64,000 nucleotides of DNA from Anthracocystis setariae (lineage: Eukaryota > Basidiomycota > Ustilaginomycetes > Ustilaginales > Ustilaginaceae). Below are positions 1-9,785 of this stretch, in pieces. The notes beneath the pieces were generated by a model. That model was not told where the DNA came from. It searched no databases and was given only the letters and a program-made list of their open reading frames with translations. The stretch covers positions 186,001 to 250,000 of the forward strand of contig CAKMXJ010000023.1 of NCBI GenBank assembly GCA_928724745.1, given 5' to 3'. Numbering within the stretch: position 1 is the first letter of the stretch; every line of letters starts with the position of its first letter. The translations under genes were made by a program, and so were the position numbers.

Positions 1-197
1 ACAGTGAGGCGACAGTCGTCAGCGCTTCACTCGCCATCGCCATCGCCATTGCCTGTACTCTCTTTCACTGTACTTCACAGTCCGTCTTCTGACTCGACTC
101 GTCAGAGCGCTACGGCTTTTCTCTCGTTTGGCGATTCAACACGGCTTCACTCGATACCCTCGGCAGCCAACGATCGATCGCAGAAAAAAGCGACAAG

Positions 198-2042
198 ATG
201 CCACGTCCACATTCCCTACGCTCTCTAAATATGCCGCATCGCCATCACGAAGCGAGCGGCCATCCATTCCCCAACGCTCCACCATCGCCGTCCCTCTCGA
301 CAACCACACGCGCCTCTTTGGACTTTCCATCGAGACCAGCGGTCCTCATCACCAGGGCGGACCTTCGAACCTCGCTGGCTGCCTACGAAGCGCTCTTGGC
401 TTCGGCCAAGGCATACACCTCGGCAATGCTCTCCATGGCCAAAGCATCCTCCGATCTTGCTTGTGCCCTCGAGACGTGCGCTCGTGTCAAAGGCGCTCAC
501 GAATCTGGACCAGGTCTGCAGGCAGCGAGCGGTCTCCACTTTCTCAAAAGCAACTACGAACAAGTCCTATGCGATACTTTCTGGAAGGACTTTTCCATCC
601 CACTGCTCAGCCACTACGACACTTACCGCTCCGCCTGCACCGACCGACAAGTGCAGCACGACAAGGCTATCTCGGAGAAATCAAAACAACTCAGAGAGGC
701 AGAAGCCAAAAACAATCGTGCAGGCAGAAAGAAGGAGCGAGATCTCAACTCGTTTCGTCGTGCGCTCGCCGAGCTTCAGTCCCATGTCGACGCCATCGAC
801 GACCTCAAGGCGCAGTACTACAACGAAGTACTCGACGCCGAACAGGAGGTCTGGCAGTTCATCGAGAGCAAGGTCGCACTCATCGTTCGCTCCCAAATCG
901 AAATTTCGGAAAGAATTAGCTCCAAGGGTCTCAGCGATCCCGTGCTCGAACAGATGCTAGCCACCATCCCTGACCCGTTTGGCAGCTACGGTCCGGCTAA
1001 GCAGGATGGCGAGATTTTCAGCATTCTTCCTCCCATCTCTTTGCTCAGCTCCGGCGCCAACAGTGTTCACAACACCAGTACGGAAGGCGCCACCAACGAA
1101 ACCAGCTTCACCGATGCCGACATTGGCTCCGATGACACTAGAGCGCCTGCCACTGGAGCGAGCGCATCAAAGAGCAAAAGCGTGCTTCCCGCCAACATCA
1201 TGTCGCCATCTACGCCCAGCAAGGGGCTCACGCGAGCTGCCCAGACGTCTGCGGGCACCAAAAGCTTCTCTGCTGCAGCTGCAACACCGACGCGTGCCTC
1301 CCAAAGTCAAGATCGCGGGTCGGCTTCAGAGGATCTACCCTCGTCGTCGACCCCGAAAGGAGCACGCGGTGCAGATCCTGACGCTGGCACATCGTCTGCG
1401 GCGACTCCCAAGGCTCGCAGTGGCGGCAAGAAGAACGCTTCGCTCAACGGTCCAACGCATCTGGCGCGCGACTCGCTTTTAGGCTTGTCGGTCGTGTCTG
1501 AAGCCACAACGGCGGTGTCGACCTCGGATGGCAGCCCGCACACTGCGTCTGGAGGCTTGTTCGGGTCGGAGAGCGTCGACTTTGAAGATCTGCTGTCTCG
1601 CGAACAGCTTCGAAAGAATGCAAGTGAGATCACCGCATACGGCGAAGCTCAATCTCCTGCTGTTGAAGCTGCAGATGACGACAACGCGGCCAACGACGGG
1701 GGCGAAGGCTCCAACATGGCCGCAACCGCTGCTGGGCGACTTCGACAGGTGCTGAGCATCATTGAAGAGGACGGCAACGGGTCGCAAAGTCGAACGTCAC
1801 GCACTGACATGGCTTCTCGTCCGCCCTCTGCGGTGTATGATGCGGGACCCGATCCGTTTGCGGACCATCGAGTCGAAGTCGAGGCTACGTCCGAATCCAA
1901 GCAAGACAGCGTTGAGGAGAGCCATAATCAGCATACCAAAGTGGGATCGTTTGCTGATGGATCGGATCCAGCATCGTCCACCGACGAAGTGGCCTCCTAT
2001 CAGCATCATCACCGCACTCTGTCCAAGCAGAGTATTGACTGA
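198..2042 (+). CDS. IVY1: Ivy1-like BAR-domain phospholipid-binding protein
   Basis: A 614-residue intronless protein. Residues about 45-275 form a long helical region rich in Lys, Glu and Ala (segments such as LITRADLRTSLAAYEALL and SSKGLSDPVLEQM). This resembles the inverse-BAR module of fungal Ivy1, a vacuolar phospholipid- and Rab-binding protein known in yeast to help regulate TORC1 and vacuole fusion. The remaining 330 residues are low-complexity Ser/Thr/Ala-rich sequence, probably disordered, with acidic patches. The ATG at 198 is the first in frame; a second Met 11 residues later (231) is an alternative. The family assignment rests on recognising the helical core; the vacuolar role is inferred from yeast. 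The family call is fairly safe, the one-to-one orthology less so. Confidence 0.68.
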   Translation: MPRPHSLRSLNMPHRHHEASGHPFPNAPPSPSLSTTTRASLDFPSRPAVLITRADLRTSLAAYEALLASAKAYTSAMLSMAKASSDLACALETCARVKGAHESGPGLQAASGLHFLKSNYEQVLCDTFWKDFSIPLLSHYDTYRSACTDRQVQHDKAISEKSKQLREAEAKNNRAGRKKERDLNSFRRALAELQSHVDAIDDLKAQYYNEVLDAEQEVWQFIESKVALIVRSQIEISERISSKGLSDPVLEQMLATIPDPFGSYGPAKQDGEIFSILPPISLLSSGANSVHNTSTEGATNETSFTDADIGSDDTRAPATGASASKSKSVLPANIMSPSTPSKGLTRAAQTSAGTKSFSAAAATPTRASQSQDRGSASEDLPSSSTPKGARGADPDAGTSSAATPKARSGGKKNASLNGPTHLARDSLLGLSVVSEATTAVSTSDGSPHTASGGLFGSESVDFEDLLSREQLRKNASEITAYGEAQSPAVEAADDDNAANDGGEGSNMAATAAGRLRQVLSIIEEDGNGSQSRTSRTDMASRPPSAVYDAGPDPFADHRVEVEATSESKQDSVEESHNQHTKVGSFADGSDPASSTDEVASYQHHHRTLSKQSID

Positions 2043-3479
2043 TGCAGCATCATCATCATGCCAATACAACTGCATGGCACGCTCTATCATGTTGTCTGCT
2101 TTTCATTACGAACCGTTTACGACCCACTTGACGACCTTTTCATGCACGGGGACATGGAACTCCTCATTGTACGCATAATTGATAAGCAATATACCCATTT
2201 GAACCAATAGGATGTTGACGAAACATGGTGTGAGGGGCAATACGAGATGAGCTGGTGGGTTAGGAAAGTTGGGGTTAGGGGAGGGTGGTGATCATGGAAA
2301 GAGGTCGAAGTCTGAGGAGATGCGAGGACTTGAGTGTAGGGTTGGGTTGATGCTGTTCTGGGCTTGGGTTGCACGCGAATCAACGTCACGGCGCGTTGAA
2401 AAGCGAAAGCGAAAACTTACAAAGCAACAAACAGTACAGCCTTACCTACTGTACCTCGCTATCATTGGACGACTCGATTGAGACATCAGCCGCCATTATA
2501 CAGCACACATTTGCTATGCGGTAGGATGGTGAATAGCAATAATGGAATGCAGCTGCTCTGCATACCGATAGGAACGAGAGTAAACTGTAGTTACTGTAGT
2601 TCAACCAAAGTTCGGGGACGGGCTCTCACTAGACTTGACAGGTTCAAACAGCCACTACTACTTGTCATGCTCGCGAGTTTTTCGAAGCGATCGTATGAGA
2701 CCGTGTAAAAGCATGCGGGAGTCCATTGTGATGCAGCATAAGTAGTCCATTCATAGTAGCTGATCAAGTATGCAGGATCACAATTGAAGTGGGATGGTGA
2801 GCGACAAAGGTGCAGAAGGGATCAACAGTGCGGTCAGACGATCACGACCGATGCTCGGGCCACCCTCAGTGTGAAAAGGACGCTCGCTGTTTATGGCTGT
2901 AGAATCCCAGCCAGCAACGTTGGTAGCTTAGCTGCATGACACGGTAACCGGATGCATGGAAAGGCAGAAGTCTATTTAATACTGTACTCAGACGGCAGTG
3001 CAGCCAAATTACTGAGCATTCCAGCGTAGTGGAGTGGTGTGGAGTGGAGGCAAGCAGTGGAGTGAATTGCCTGCCAATTACAGAGTAAGTGTGTTTGTGG
3101 AGCAGAAAAGGTGAGAGAGCTCACGGACCATGCGCGTCACTGTGCGGCAATGCCGCCGTCTGTCGTTGCTCGTCTCTGCTTGGCTCGACTTGCGACTACA
3201 GAGTACTGAACTGCTGCAGCTTTGTCGTCACAAGACCCGAAGCAGACAGAAGCAAGCACCACGGCCTAAATCTGTCTCTCTGTTCCCTGTCTCTGTCTCT
3301 GTCGCATCCATCCGACCTCTCGGCTCGGCCTACACTCCTATTTATAACCCTAACCCTTGCCTCCATCTACCTTCTTCCATCCACACTACGAACCAACCGC
3401 TCCATTCTTACATTCATCTAGCAACCACCACTACCACCACTACCACCACCGAGCACACAACTACTTACACAACGCAACC
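2043..3479. other. intergenic region, no gene seen
   Basis: About 1.4 kb between two genes on the same strand. It holds only short chance frames. It carries several ACTGTA/TACAGT words (2431-2454, 2587-2600, 2980-2989) like those scattered through the window. A pyrimidine-rich stretch and a (CCACCACTA)-like run at about 3424-3450 lie just before the next start and probably form its core promoter and leader. Confidence 0.6.
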
Positions 3480-3851
3480 ATGAAGACATTCCACAAAGTC
3501 GTTTACAAGCCCGACTCGCAGTCGACGGACGAATACATGGTGATCGTCAATGGCGACGAGTACAAGAAGTGGATCAACGGTGACAAGACCATCCCCCTCG
3601 CAGATGTAGTCGACTCGTTTGATGTCTTCCACACAGGAACCGGAGCACAGGGCATCATGGGTCGTCCGTCGAAGCAACAACTCGACACCGTGTTTGGCAG
3701 TCACAAGGATGTGGATGTAGTCACCCACATCCTTGAACGTGGTCAACTCCAACAGGCCTCGCAAAAGGATGCCTACTCCACCACCAACGACGCCAAACAG
3801 GGCCAAAACACCACCTCCAAGGGCTCAGGTGCTGGCTTCGGTGGTCGATAA
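3480..3851 (+). CDS. RTC3: Rtc3-like SBDS N-terminal-fold protein
   Basis: A 123-residue protein starting MKTFHKVVYKP. It resembles the single-domain SBDS/Sdo1 N-terminal family (yeast Rtc3/YHR087W, about 111 residues), seen in the Y-V-I-V-N-G-D-E-Y-KKW segment, the central DVVDSFDVFHTG stretch and a mid-region ending ERGQLQQAS. Rtc3 is linked to RNA metabolism and stress in yeast, without a defined enzymatic activity. The last 25 residues are Gly/Ser/Asn-rich and probably disordered. The open frame extends upstream, but the ATG at 3480 follows a typical CA-rich leader and gives the expected family length. Its 3' end faces the SNF5-family gene, so the two are convergent. Confidence 0.72.
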   Translation: MKTFHKVVYKPDSQSTDEYMVIVNGDEYKKWINGDKTIPLADVVDSFDVFHTGTGAQGIMGRPSKQQLDTVFGSHKDVDVVTHILERGQLQQASQKDAYSTTNDAKQGQNTTSKGSGAGFGGR

Positions 3852-4229
3852 TTCCAAACCCCCCCCGTAACATTCCCTTCCATCCAGCAATCCACGTTCG
3901 TTTTAATACTCTCCTCCTCCCAATGGTCGCTAGCTGCATCGCAATTCACTCATCAATCCTGGAACGCAGCGGCTTAGCCGCCCCCGCCCTCCACAATTGA
4001 TTTGATCGCTCTGTCTCGCTCGCTCCCCAACATAATGAAACTTGCATCCCATCCTGTCTGTACTACAAACAACCCTCCGTATAGCTCAATTCAATTCAAT
4101 TCAATCCAATCCAGATCAAATCAATACAAGCTTGAAATCTGACACACAGAAAGCAAACGTCCTGACGTCCTGCCATCGCATTGAAAGGAGTCAAGCAAAG
4201 CTACTGAAGGATGGGGGGGGGGGATTGGA
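3852..4229. other. convergent intergenic region
   Basis: A 378 bp spacer between two convergent genes. It contains a C-run after the first stop, a repeated CAATT motif near 4087-4108 and a G-run at 4211-4222 close to the second stop. It presumably holds both 3' ends; no gene is seen. Confidence 0.6.
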
Positions 4230-6554
4230 TTAGCGTCGTCTACGACCAGAGCCGGTGCCGAACGCACGTGCGGCTTCTCTGCGGTTTCTTCTGGACGCTC
4301 TGATGTTTGCTTCTTCGAGTTTGTCGAGGTCGTCGTCGTTGAGTTTTTCGAGGAGCGGGCCGAATTCTCTGGATTCGTGCCAGTCTCTCCAGATGGCTTC
4401 GAGTGGGCGTGGGCCTCGGGAGAGGATCTCGCGAACGGTGTAGGTGGCATTGTGAAGTTTTTGAGCCGGAGTCAGTTTGGGTTCGACGATGAGCGGGTTT
4501 GCGGTTGGCGTCGAGTCCGACGAGAGCATCATGTTGGATAGTCGAGCCGAGGTGCGCGTGGGTTGCAGAAGCGCTGGCGTCGAAGTACCTTCGCGTGTCG
4601 GCGCAGCTGTGGCAGTGGCCGTCAAATGCAGTGTCTCAACATCTTCTTCCTCCTCCTCGTCGCCAACGACACCAGTACCATCTCCTTCTCCTCCTCCCGC
4701 TGCTACCATCTTGACATCTTGCTGCGACGTCACCACTGCCGACTTGGACTCTTGCTCCTCGCCTTCCTCCGCCGCGGCACTCGGCTGCGCTGATGGCTCG
4801 CGACTCGTATTGACCCCCGTCGCATCCGCCGATGGCACCAAGCTATGCGCATCCCAAGCCGAATCATTTCGCTCCAACTTTTTGCGTTGCTTTTCAAGCT
4901 TCTCAGCATGCAACTCAGCCCACGCCATCTCGATCTCCTTCTCCTTCTCCTTTAAAACCCTACCACTGCCTACCAACCCCAGTTCGAGAGCGGCACGCTT
5001 GTGATTGATGAGCTGCTCGCGAACACTATTCGCCACCAACATCTGCGCCTCGCCCGACAAACCCAGATCGTCGCACAGCTTGCGTGCAAACGACTCGGGC
5101 GTCAACGGTGAACACAAATCCCACTCCAACCGATCCCTCAACATGTGACGCAAGATCTGCACCTCGTAATCCACAATCACACGCAGATCGTCTTCATAGT
5201 CGCCCAAAGCCTCGCCGGCATCGAGTCGCTCGGCCATCTTAGCCCGCCACTCTCGTTGCACTTGATCCGAACGTTGCAAACCCCAATCCCACGACCGGCC
5301 TTCCTTGAGCGCCTCCTCTTGCGGATCGTACTGGTGGCGTTCGGCTTGCGGTAGCGCAAATTCGCCGTGGTTGGCACTGATGCGCGCGGCAGCCCAAACC
5401 CCACCGGCGGCGGGTTCCATCTCGATATCGGCGACACCCGTAGCATCGTCGATCTGCTGATTGATCATGTTCATGATTTGTGTGGCATACGGCTCGACGG
5501 GGATATCGAGATCCTCGAGCAAGAGCTTGGCAAAGTGGTGCGGCGAAATGAGTCGTTCGTTCATGTTCCAGGTAAACGAATCTTTGATGCGATACTGCTC
5601 GGCTTCAAGGTCGATCTTGATGGGCACCAGGATCTCGTTCCTGCCCGCTTGGCGCGCAAGGTCGTCGTCGTTATGATAGACGTGATTGGTTCGGTGGTAT
5701 ACGCGTTTGGCGATCATCTTGGAGGCGGGTGCGGGTAGACCGAGATACGCCTTGGACGAATCGTCTTGGCCATCGTCGAGACCACGCTTGACTCCACGCG
5801 AGCTTGTTTCTTGTTCGGTGGCAGCGTCATCTTGAAAGTCATCGTCGTCGCTGCCGGCTTCGGCGTAGCGGATGAAGCCGGCAGCCGCGCGACGACTGCG
5901 TCCACTTGCTCGGGCGACACGGTAAGGGGTGGAGCCGGCGGCGGCGCCATCGTGACTGGGCGTGCCGAAGGGATCGAGCGGTTTACCGGAGGGGTCGTAC
6001 CATTCGGATTGGGGCATGGGTTGGATGAGGTTGGTGGTGCCGGCTTTGATGCGCGCAGGAAAGGTGCTGTACATGGCCTGAGGGATGGTGGGTAAGGACG
6101 CAGCGGTGCCGAACGGACGAGGCGGTGCTACTGGTGTGGCTGGTGCGAGTGGTGCCATACCTCGACCCATGAAGAAGACTTCGGGTAGCTTTTGAAGATC
6201 GAGCTGGCTAATACTGTGCGCATTGTGCGGCAGGTTGGATGACGGGAAAGGAGAATGCGCTGCAGACATGTGCTGGTGGTGGGTGACAAGTGTCGAGCCG
6301 GTCTGCAAGAGGCTGCTTCCAGAGGTGGAGGCCATGTGTGGTGGATATGGAGGATGTCCAAGCTGCGCGTGGTGCATGGGAGCGGGTGAAGCATAGTGGG
6401 GTGCTTCGTAGCGGGATGAGCCCGACATTCCGTTGGCCATGGCAGCAGGAGGTACGGTATGGGACGACGCGGCTGCTGAGGTGGATGCGCCTGTAGGAGC
6501 GGGCGATTGGTGACCCGACGTCGACTGACGAGCGGATCTACGCGGACGATCCAT
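4230..6554 (-). CDS. SFH1: SNF5/SFH1-family chromatin remodelling subunit
   Basis: A 774-residue protein from the ATG at 6554. Residues about 290-510 carry the SNF5/INI1 fold: a first repeat around PIKIDLEAEQYRIKD and a second around DYEVQILRHMLRDRLEWDLC, ending near VREQLINHKRAALELGL. This is the core SMARCB1/Snf5/Sfh1 subunit of SWI/SNF or RSC remodellers, acting in the nucleus. The N-terminus is Pro/His/Ser-rich. An acidic run (EEEEEDVETL) lies near residue 650 and the C-terminus is basic (GSGRRRR). The frame track can be extended five codons upstream only with a non-ATG codon, so 6554 is preferred. Whether it is the RSC (Sfh1) or SWI/SNF (Snf5) version cannot be settled from one window; the symbol is provisional. 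Confidence 0.85.
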   Translation of the reverse strand: MDRPRRSARQSTSGHQSPAPTGASTSAAASSHTVPPAAMANGMSGSSRYEAPHYASPAPMHHAQLGHPPYPPHMASTSGSSLLQTGSTLVTHHQHMSAAHSPFPSSNLPHNAHSISQLDLQKLPEVFFMGRGMAPLAPATPVAPPRPFGTAASLPTIPQAMYSTFPARIKAGTTNLIQPMPQSEWYDPSGKPLDPFGTPSHDGAAAGSTPYRVARASGRSRRAAAGFIRYAEAGSDDDDFQDDAATEQETSSRGVKRGLDDGQDDSSKAYLGLPAPASKMIAKRVYHRTNHVYHNDDDLARQAGRNEILVPIKIDLEAEQYRIKDSFTWNMNERLISPHHFAKLLLEDLDIPVEPYATQIMNMINQQIDDATGVADIEMEPAAGGVWAAARISANHGEFALPQAERHQYDPQEEALKEGRSWDWGLQRSDQVQREWRAKMAERLDAGEALGDYEDDLRVIVDYEVQILRHMLRDRLEWDLCSPLTPESFARKLCDDLGLSGEAQMLVANSVREQLINHKRAALELGLVGSGRVLKEKEKEIEMAWAELHAEKLEKQRKKLERNDSAWDAHSLVPSADATGVNTSREPSAQPSAAAEEGEEQESKSAVVTSQQDVKMVAAGGGEGDGTGVVGDEEEEEDVETLHLTATATAAPTREGTSTPALLQPTRTSARLSNMMLSSDSTPTANPLIVEPKLTPAQKLHNATYTVREILSRGPRPLEAIWRDWHESREFGPLLEKLNDDDLDKLEEANIRASRRNRREAARAFGTGSGRRRR

Positions 6555-7302
6555 TGCTGACGAGAGCACCGCGTGCGTGTGCCGTTCAGCTACTGTATCG
6601 TTATTCTGTCAAGTATCAGCGGTGGGAGGAAGGATATTGCTGCGGCAATTTGCAAGTGCCAGTGCCAGTACCGATAGCAGTTCCAGTTGTGGGGTGTCGG
6701 CGCTAATGTAGAGATGGAGGTGGAGCGCTGTTCATGCGTGTGCGAGTAGGTGTGCGATTAGGAAAGGTGAGAATGCAACAGCACTCACACTTGCAAGAGC
6801 TAATTCAGTCTACACTTTGCAGATCCTGCTACACAGTACTGCCGACCCAACCAAACTACTCACTGTATACAGTTCTACTCAACCTCAAAACCGTCCTTCC
6901 TTCATCCATCCATTGTGATTCATTCATTCATCACAGCCGCACCGCGAAGGACGCGTTTTTGTGGGCGTTTGAAAAACTGTTTGTTGTGTGTGTGTGTGTG
7001 TGTCGCTGTATTTTGTTAATTAATTGTTAGTTTCCAAGAAAATTGCTTTTTTTTTTTTTTTTGCGCGTTTCAGTGCTCTCTCGACAAAAGCCATCATCGA
7101 CGCATCAAAATGGGCGGTTGACCCGATTGCATCCATCTTCTGGATCTCGCGATTCGGGAGAAAAGATCAGGGTCCTGTTCAGTTGTGCTTTGCTGCCTCC
7201 ACTCAAAATGATGGCTTCTTCTTCTTCTTCTTCTTCTTCTTCTTCTTGTTGCGGTCCATTTCCTGTGATTCTTGCTGTTTCGCCTTATCCGAACAATCCT
7301 TG
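6555..7302. promoter_or_regulatory. divergent promoter region
   Basis: 748 bp between the SNF5-family gene (minus) and mitochondrial AspRS (plus), so it should hold both promoters. Visible are a (TG)n run at about 6986-7002, an AT-rich stretch at 7012-7028, a T-run at about 7047-7062 and a (TTC)n run at about 7217-7247 in the AspRS leader. No factor-binding site can be named. Confidence 0.5.
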
Positions 7303-9594
7303 ATGCTCGGACGAACCGTCAAGCTTACAGTGCATCATGCTCTGCGCCATTGTGGCGGCTCGACGTCGGCTTCGTTCCGATGCCTGAGCAGCTGTCCGTC
7401 CACTGTACAGTCTCGAGCTGATTCACGAGCTCCCATCCGGACCCTTGCAACCGCCTCACCTCGTTGGCGCCAAGCACAACTTGATTCGATACCATCATCA
7501 TCCGAGCCGACTAGCGCTTCCAGGTCCAGTTCTGAAGCCTACTATGGCGCATTTCCATCTCGCACACATACATGTGGCGAGCTATGTCCGGAGCATGCAG
7601 GCCAAGACGTTATCCTCACAGGCTGGTTGCAGTCATTCAGGCAAGTCTCCAAACAGCTCGGATTCATCACCATGTTCGATCATACAGGCTCTGTCCAGCT
7701 CAAAGTCCAGCCCACCGCATCATCCGAACTTCTACTCGAGTCCTTCGCTTCTATACCCTTGCAGAGCGCCATCCTAGTTCGAGGCAAATTAGCTCTGCGT
7801 CCCACCCAGGACTCCAACTCGAATCAATCTACGGGATCCATCGAGGTGCTACCGCAAAGCTTCACCTTGCTCAATCCTGCCAAACGCGATTTACCCTTCC
7901 AGCCCTCCGACTCGGTTTATGCCGATGCGGTCTCAACCGAGTTGCGTGCTCGTCACCGATACCTCGACCTTCGGCGCCCTTCTCTTGCCAACAACATCCG
8001 TCTGCGCAGCCGCATCACACATGCGATCCGCAATCACCTCTACCATCAAGGTTTTCTCGAGATCGAGACGCCTGTCCTCCTCCGTTCCACCCCGGAAGGA
8101 GCCCGAGAGTTTCTTGTCCCCACTCGATCCTCCTCCTCCTCCACCAACACCACCACCACCACCACCACCAGCGATCCCACCTTCTACGCACTGCCTCAAT
8201 CCCCGCAGCAGCCCAAGCAGCTCTTGATAGCGTCTGGAGTCACAGACAAGTACTTTCAAATCGCGAAATGCTTCCGAGACGAGGATGGCAGGAAGGACCG
8301 TCAGCCCGAATTCACCCAGATCGATCTCGAAATGGGCTTTGTCAGCGGAGGTCCCCCTTCAGCCTCCTCTTCCTCTACCTCTGACTCTACCGCCCTCTCC
8401 GCGCCAGTGGACGCAAGAGATGCCCGAGGCCAATGGCGGATTGGTGGGCACCAGGTTCGGGATGTGATCGAAGGGCTCGTGTCGCGCATCTGGCAAGCCG
8501 CTGATAAGCCATCTCTATCTTTGCCGTTCCCCGTCATGTCATACTGGACCGCCATGTCTCGCTATGGCTCAGACAAGCCGGACCTCCGTTACGATCTCGC
8601 CATCCACGACATTTCCTCGGGGTTCATCCCTTCGAGCACCGACCCCGACCTATCCGAATCCGGACTGAGCCTCGAAATCCTGCCCTACCAGCACAGCTCC
8701 GCCGGCTCGCTAAGCAAGAAGCAACTCGATACGCTTCTCTCACCATTTTCCGGCAAGGTCGAACGCTTCCGCCTCCCTTCTAAGGACAACGTGCACGAGC
8801 TGGCGGCGCTCCTTCTCAAGAAGAGCGGCCTCACGCGCACGTATCTGCAGCAGCTTGATGACGATCTTTCGGCGTCCGAGGTGGATGTTGAGCATCTTGC
8901 CAACGCTCTGCGATCCGCGCTCGATGTCGAAAGTTGCTCAACTGACTCGCCCGTCGACGTTTTTGTTTCGCTCCGCAAGGATCCTCCCGAAGGCGGTAGT
9001 ACACCTCTTGGCGATGTGCGCAAGCTTCTCTCGTCTTGGCTCGTCTCCAAGAACCTCTTACAGCTTCGAGGCGATACATTCGTATGGATCACCGAATTCC
9101 CACTCTTCACCTTAGCCGACGATGACAAGAACCGACTCTCTCACCTCTCCTCCGGTTCCACCACTACTCGGTTCCAAGCCACCCACCACCCTTTCACCTC
9201 CCCCATCCCTTCGGACATCCCCGCCCTTCTCTCCTTCCCCTCCTCCTCCTCCTCCTCCTCCTCCATCGCCGATATTCGCGGGCAGCATTACGACCTCGTT
9301 CTCAACGGTCAGGAAATCGGTGGCGGCTCGGTCCGAATCCATTCCTCCTACCTGCAACAATTCGTTTTGCGTCATATCCTCAACTTGAGCGAGGACGAAG
9401 TCGCGAGATTCAAACACCTGATCAATGCACTCGACTGCGGCGCTCCACCTCACGCAGGTATCGCCCTTGGCCTCGACAGACTCATGGCCATCCTCTGCAA
9501 CACCGCTTCCATCCGAGACGTCATCGCTTTCCCAAAACAAGCCTCAGGTATAGATCCCCTCTTCTCCTCCCCCTCCCCCCCCGCCCAACAATAA
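7303..9594 (+). CDS. MSD1: mitochondrial aspartyl-tRNA synthetase
   Basis: A 763-residue class IIb synthetase charging mitochondrial tRNA-Asp. The N-terminus is Arg/Ser/Thr-rich without early acidic residues (MLGRTVKLTVHHALRHC), a plausible mitochondrial presequence. Next comes the OB-fold anticodon-binding domain (ILTGWLQSFRQ through FDHTGSVQLKV). Catalytic motifs follow: motif 2 (CFRDEDGRKDRQPEFTQID), the HHPFTSP stretch after a bacterial-type insertion, GQEIGGGSVRIH, and motif 3 (GIALGLDRLMAI). The bacterial-type layout separates it from cytosolic AspRS. The long open frame starts earlier, but 7303 is the only sensible ATG, after a repeat-rich leader. Low-complexity Ser/Thr inserts at about residues 280-295 and 645-655 come from simple repeats. 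It is convergent with the LIM gene. Confidence 0.93.
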   Translation: MLGRTVKLTVHHALRHCGGSTSASFRCLSSCPSTVQSRADSRAPIRTLATASPRWRQAQLDSIPSSSEPTSASRSSSEAYYGAFPSRTHTCGELCPEHAGQDVILTGWLQSFRQVSKQLGFITMFDHTGSVQLKVQPTASSELLLESFASIPLQSAILVRGKLALRPTQDSNSNQSTGSIEVLPQSFTLLNPAKRDLPFQPSDSVYADAVSTELRARHRYLDLRRPSLANNIRLRSRITHAIRNHLYHQGFLEIETPVLLRSTPEGAREFLVPTRSSSSSTNTTTTTTTSDPTFYALPQSPQQPKQLLIASGVTDKYFQIAKCFRDEDGRKDRQPEFTQIDLEMGFVSGGPPSASSSSTSDSTALSAPVDARDARGQWRIGGHQVRDVIEGLVSRIWQAADKPSLSLPFPVMSYWTAMSRYGSDKPDLRYDLAIHDISSGFIPSSTDPDLSESGLSLEILPYQHSSAGSLSKKQLDTLLSPFSGKVERFRLPSKDNVHELAALLLKKSGLTRTYLQQLDDDLSASEVDVEHLANALRSALDVESCSTDSPVDVFVSLRKDPPEGGSTPLGDVRKLLSSWLVSKNLLQLRGDTFVWITEFPLFTLADDDKNRLSHLSSGSTTTRFQATHHPFTSPIPSDIPALLSFPSSSSSSSSIADIRGQHYDLVLNGQEIGGGSVRIHSSYLQQFVLRHILNLSEDEVARFKHLINALDCGAPPHAGIALGLDRLMAILCNTASIRDVIAFPKQASGIDPLFSSPSPPAQQ

Positions 9595-9719
9595 CATCCT
9601 CCACCTCTACAACCTCGAAAAACTCTCTTCTTCTTCCTAACATTTTCACACTTCCACCAACTCTCTCCTCTCTTGATTTCAGACCCCCCCCCCCCCAAAC
9701 CCTCTCTAGAAATACAGTA

Positions 9720-9721
<2 letters not shown>

Positions 9722-9774
<53 letters not shown>
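9722..9774. repeat. (GT)n microsatellite between convergent genes
   Basis: About 26 uninterrupted GT units in the 191 bp between the AspRS and LIM stop codons. It lies in or beside both 3' untranslated regions. Confidence 0.95.
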
Positions 9775-9781
<7 letters not shown>

Positions 9782-9785
9782 TTTC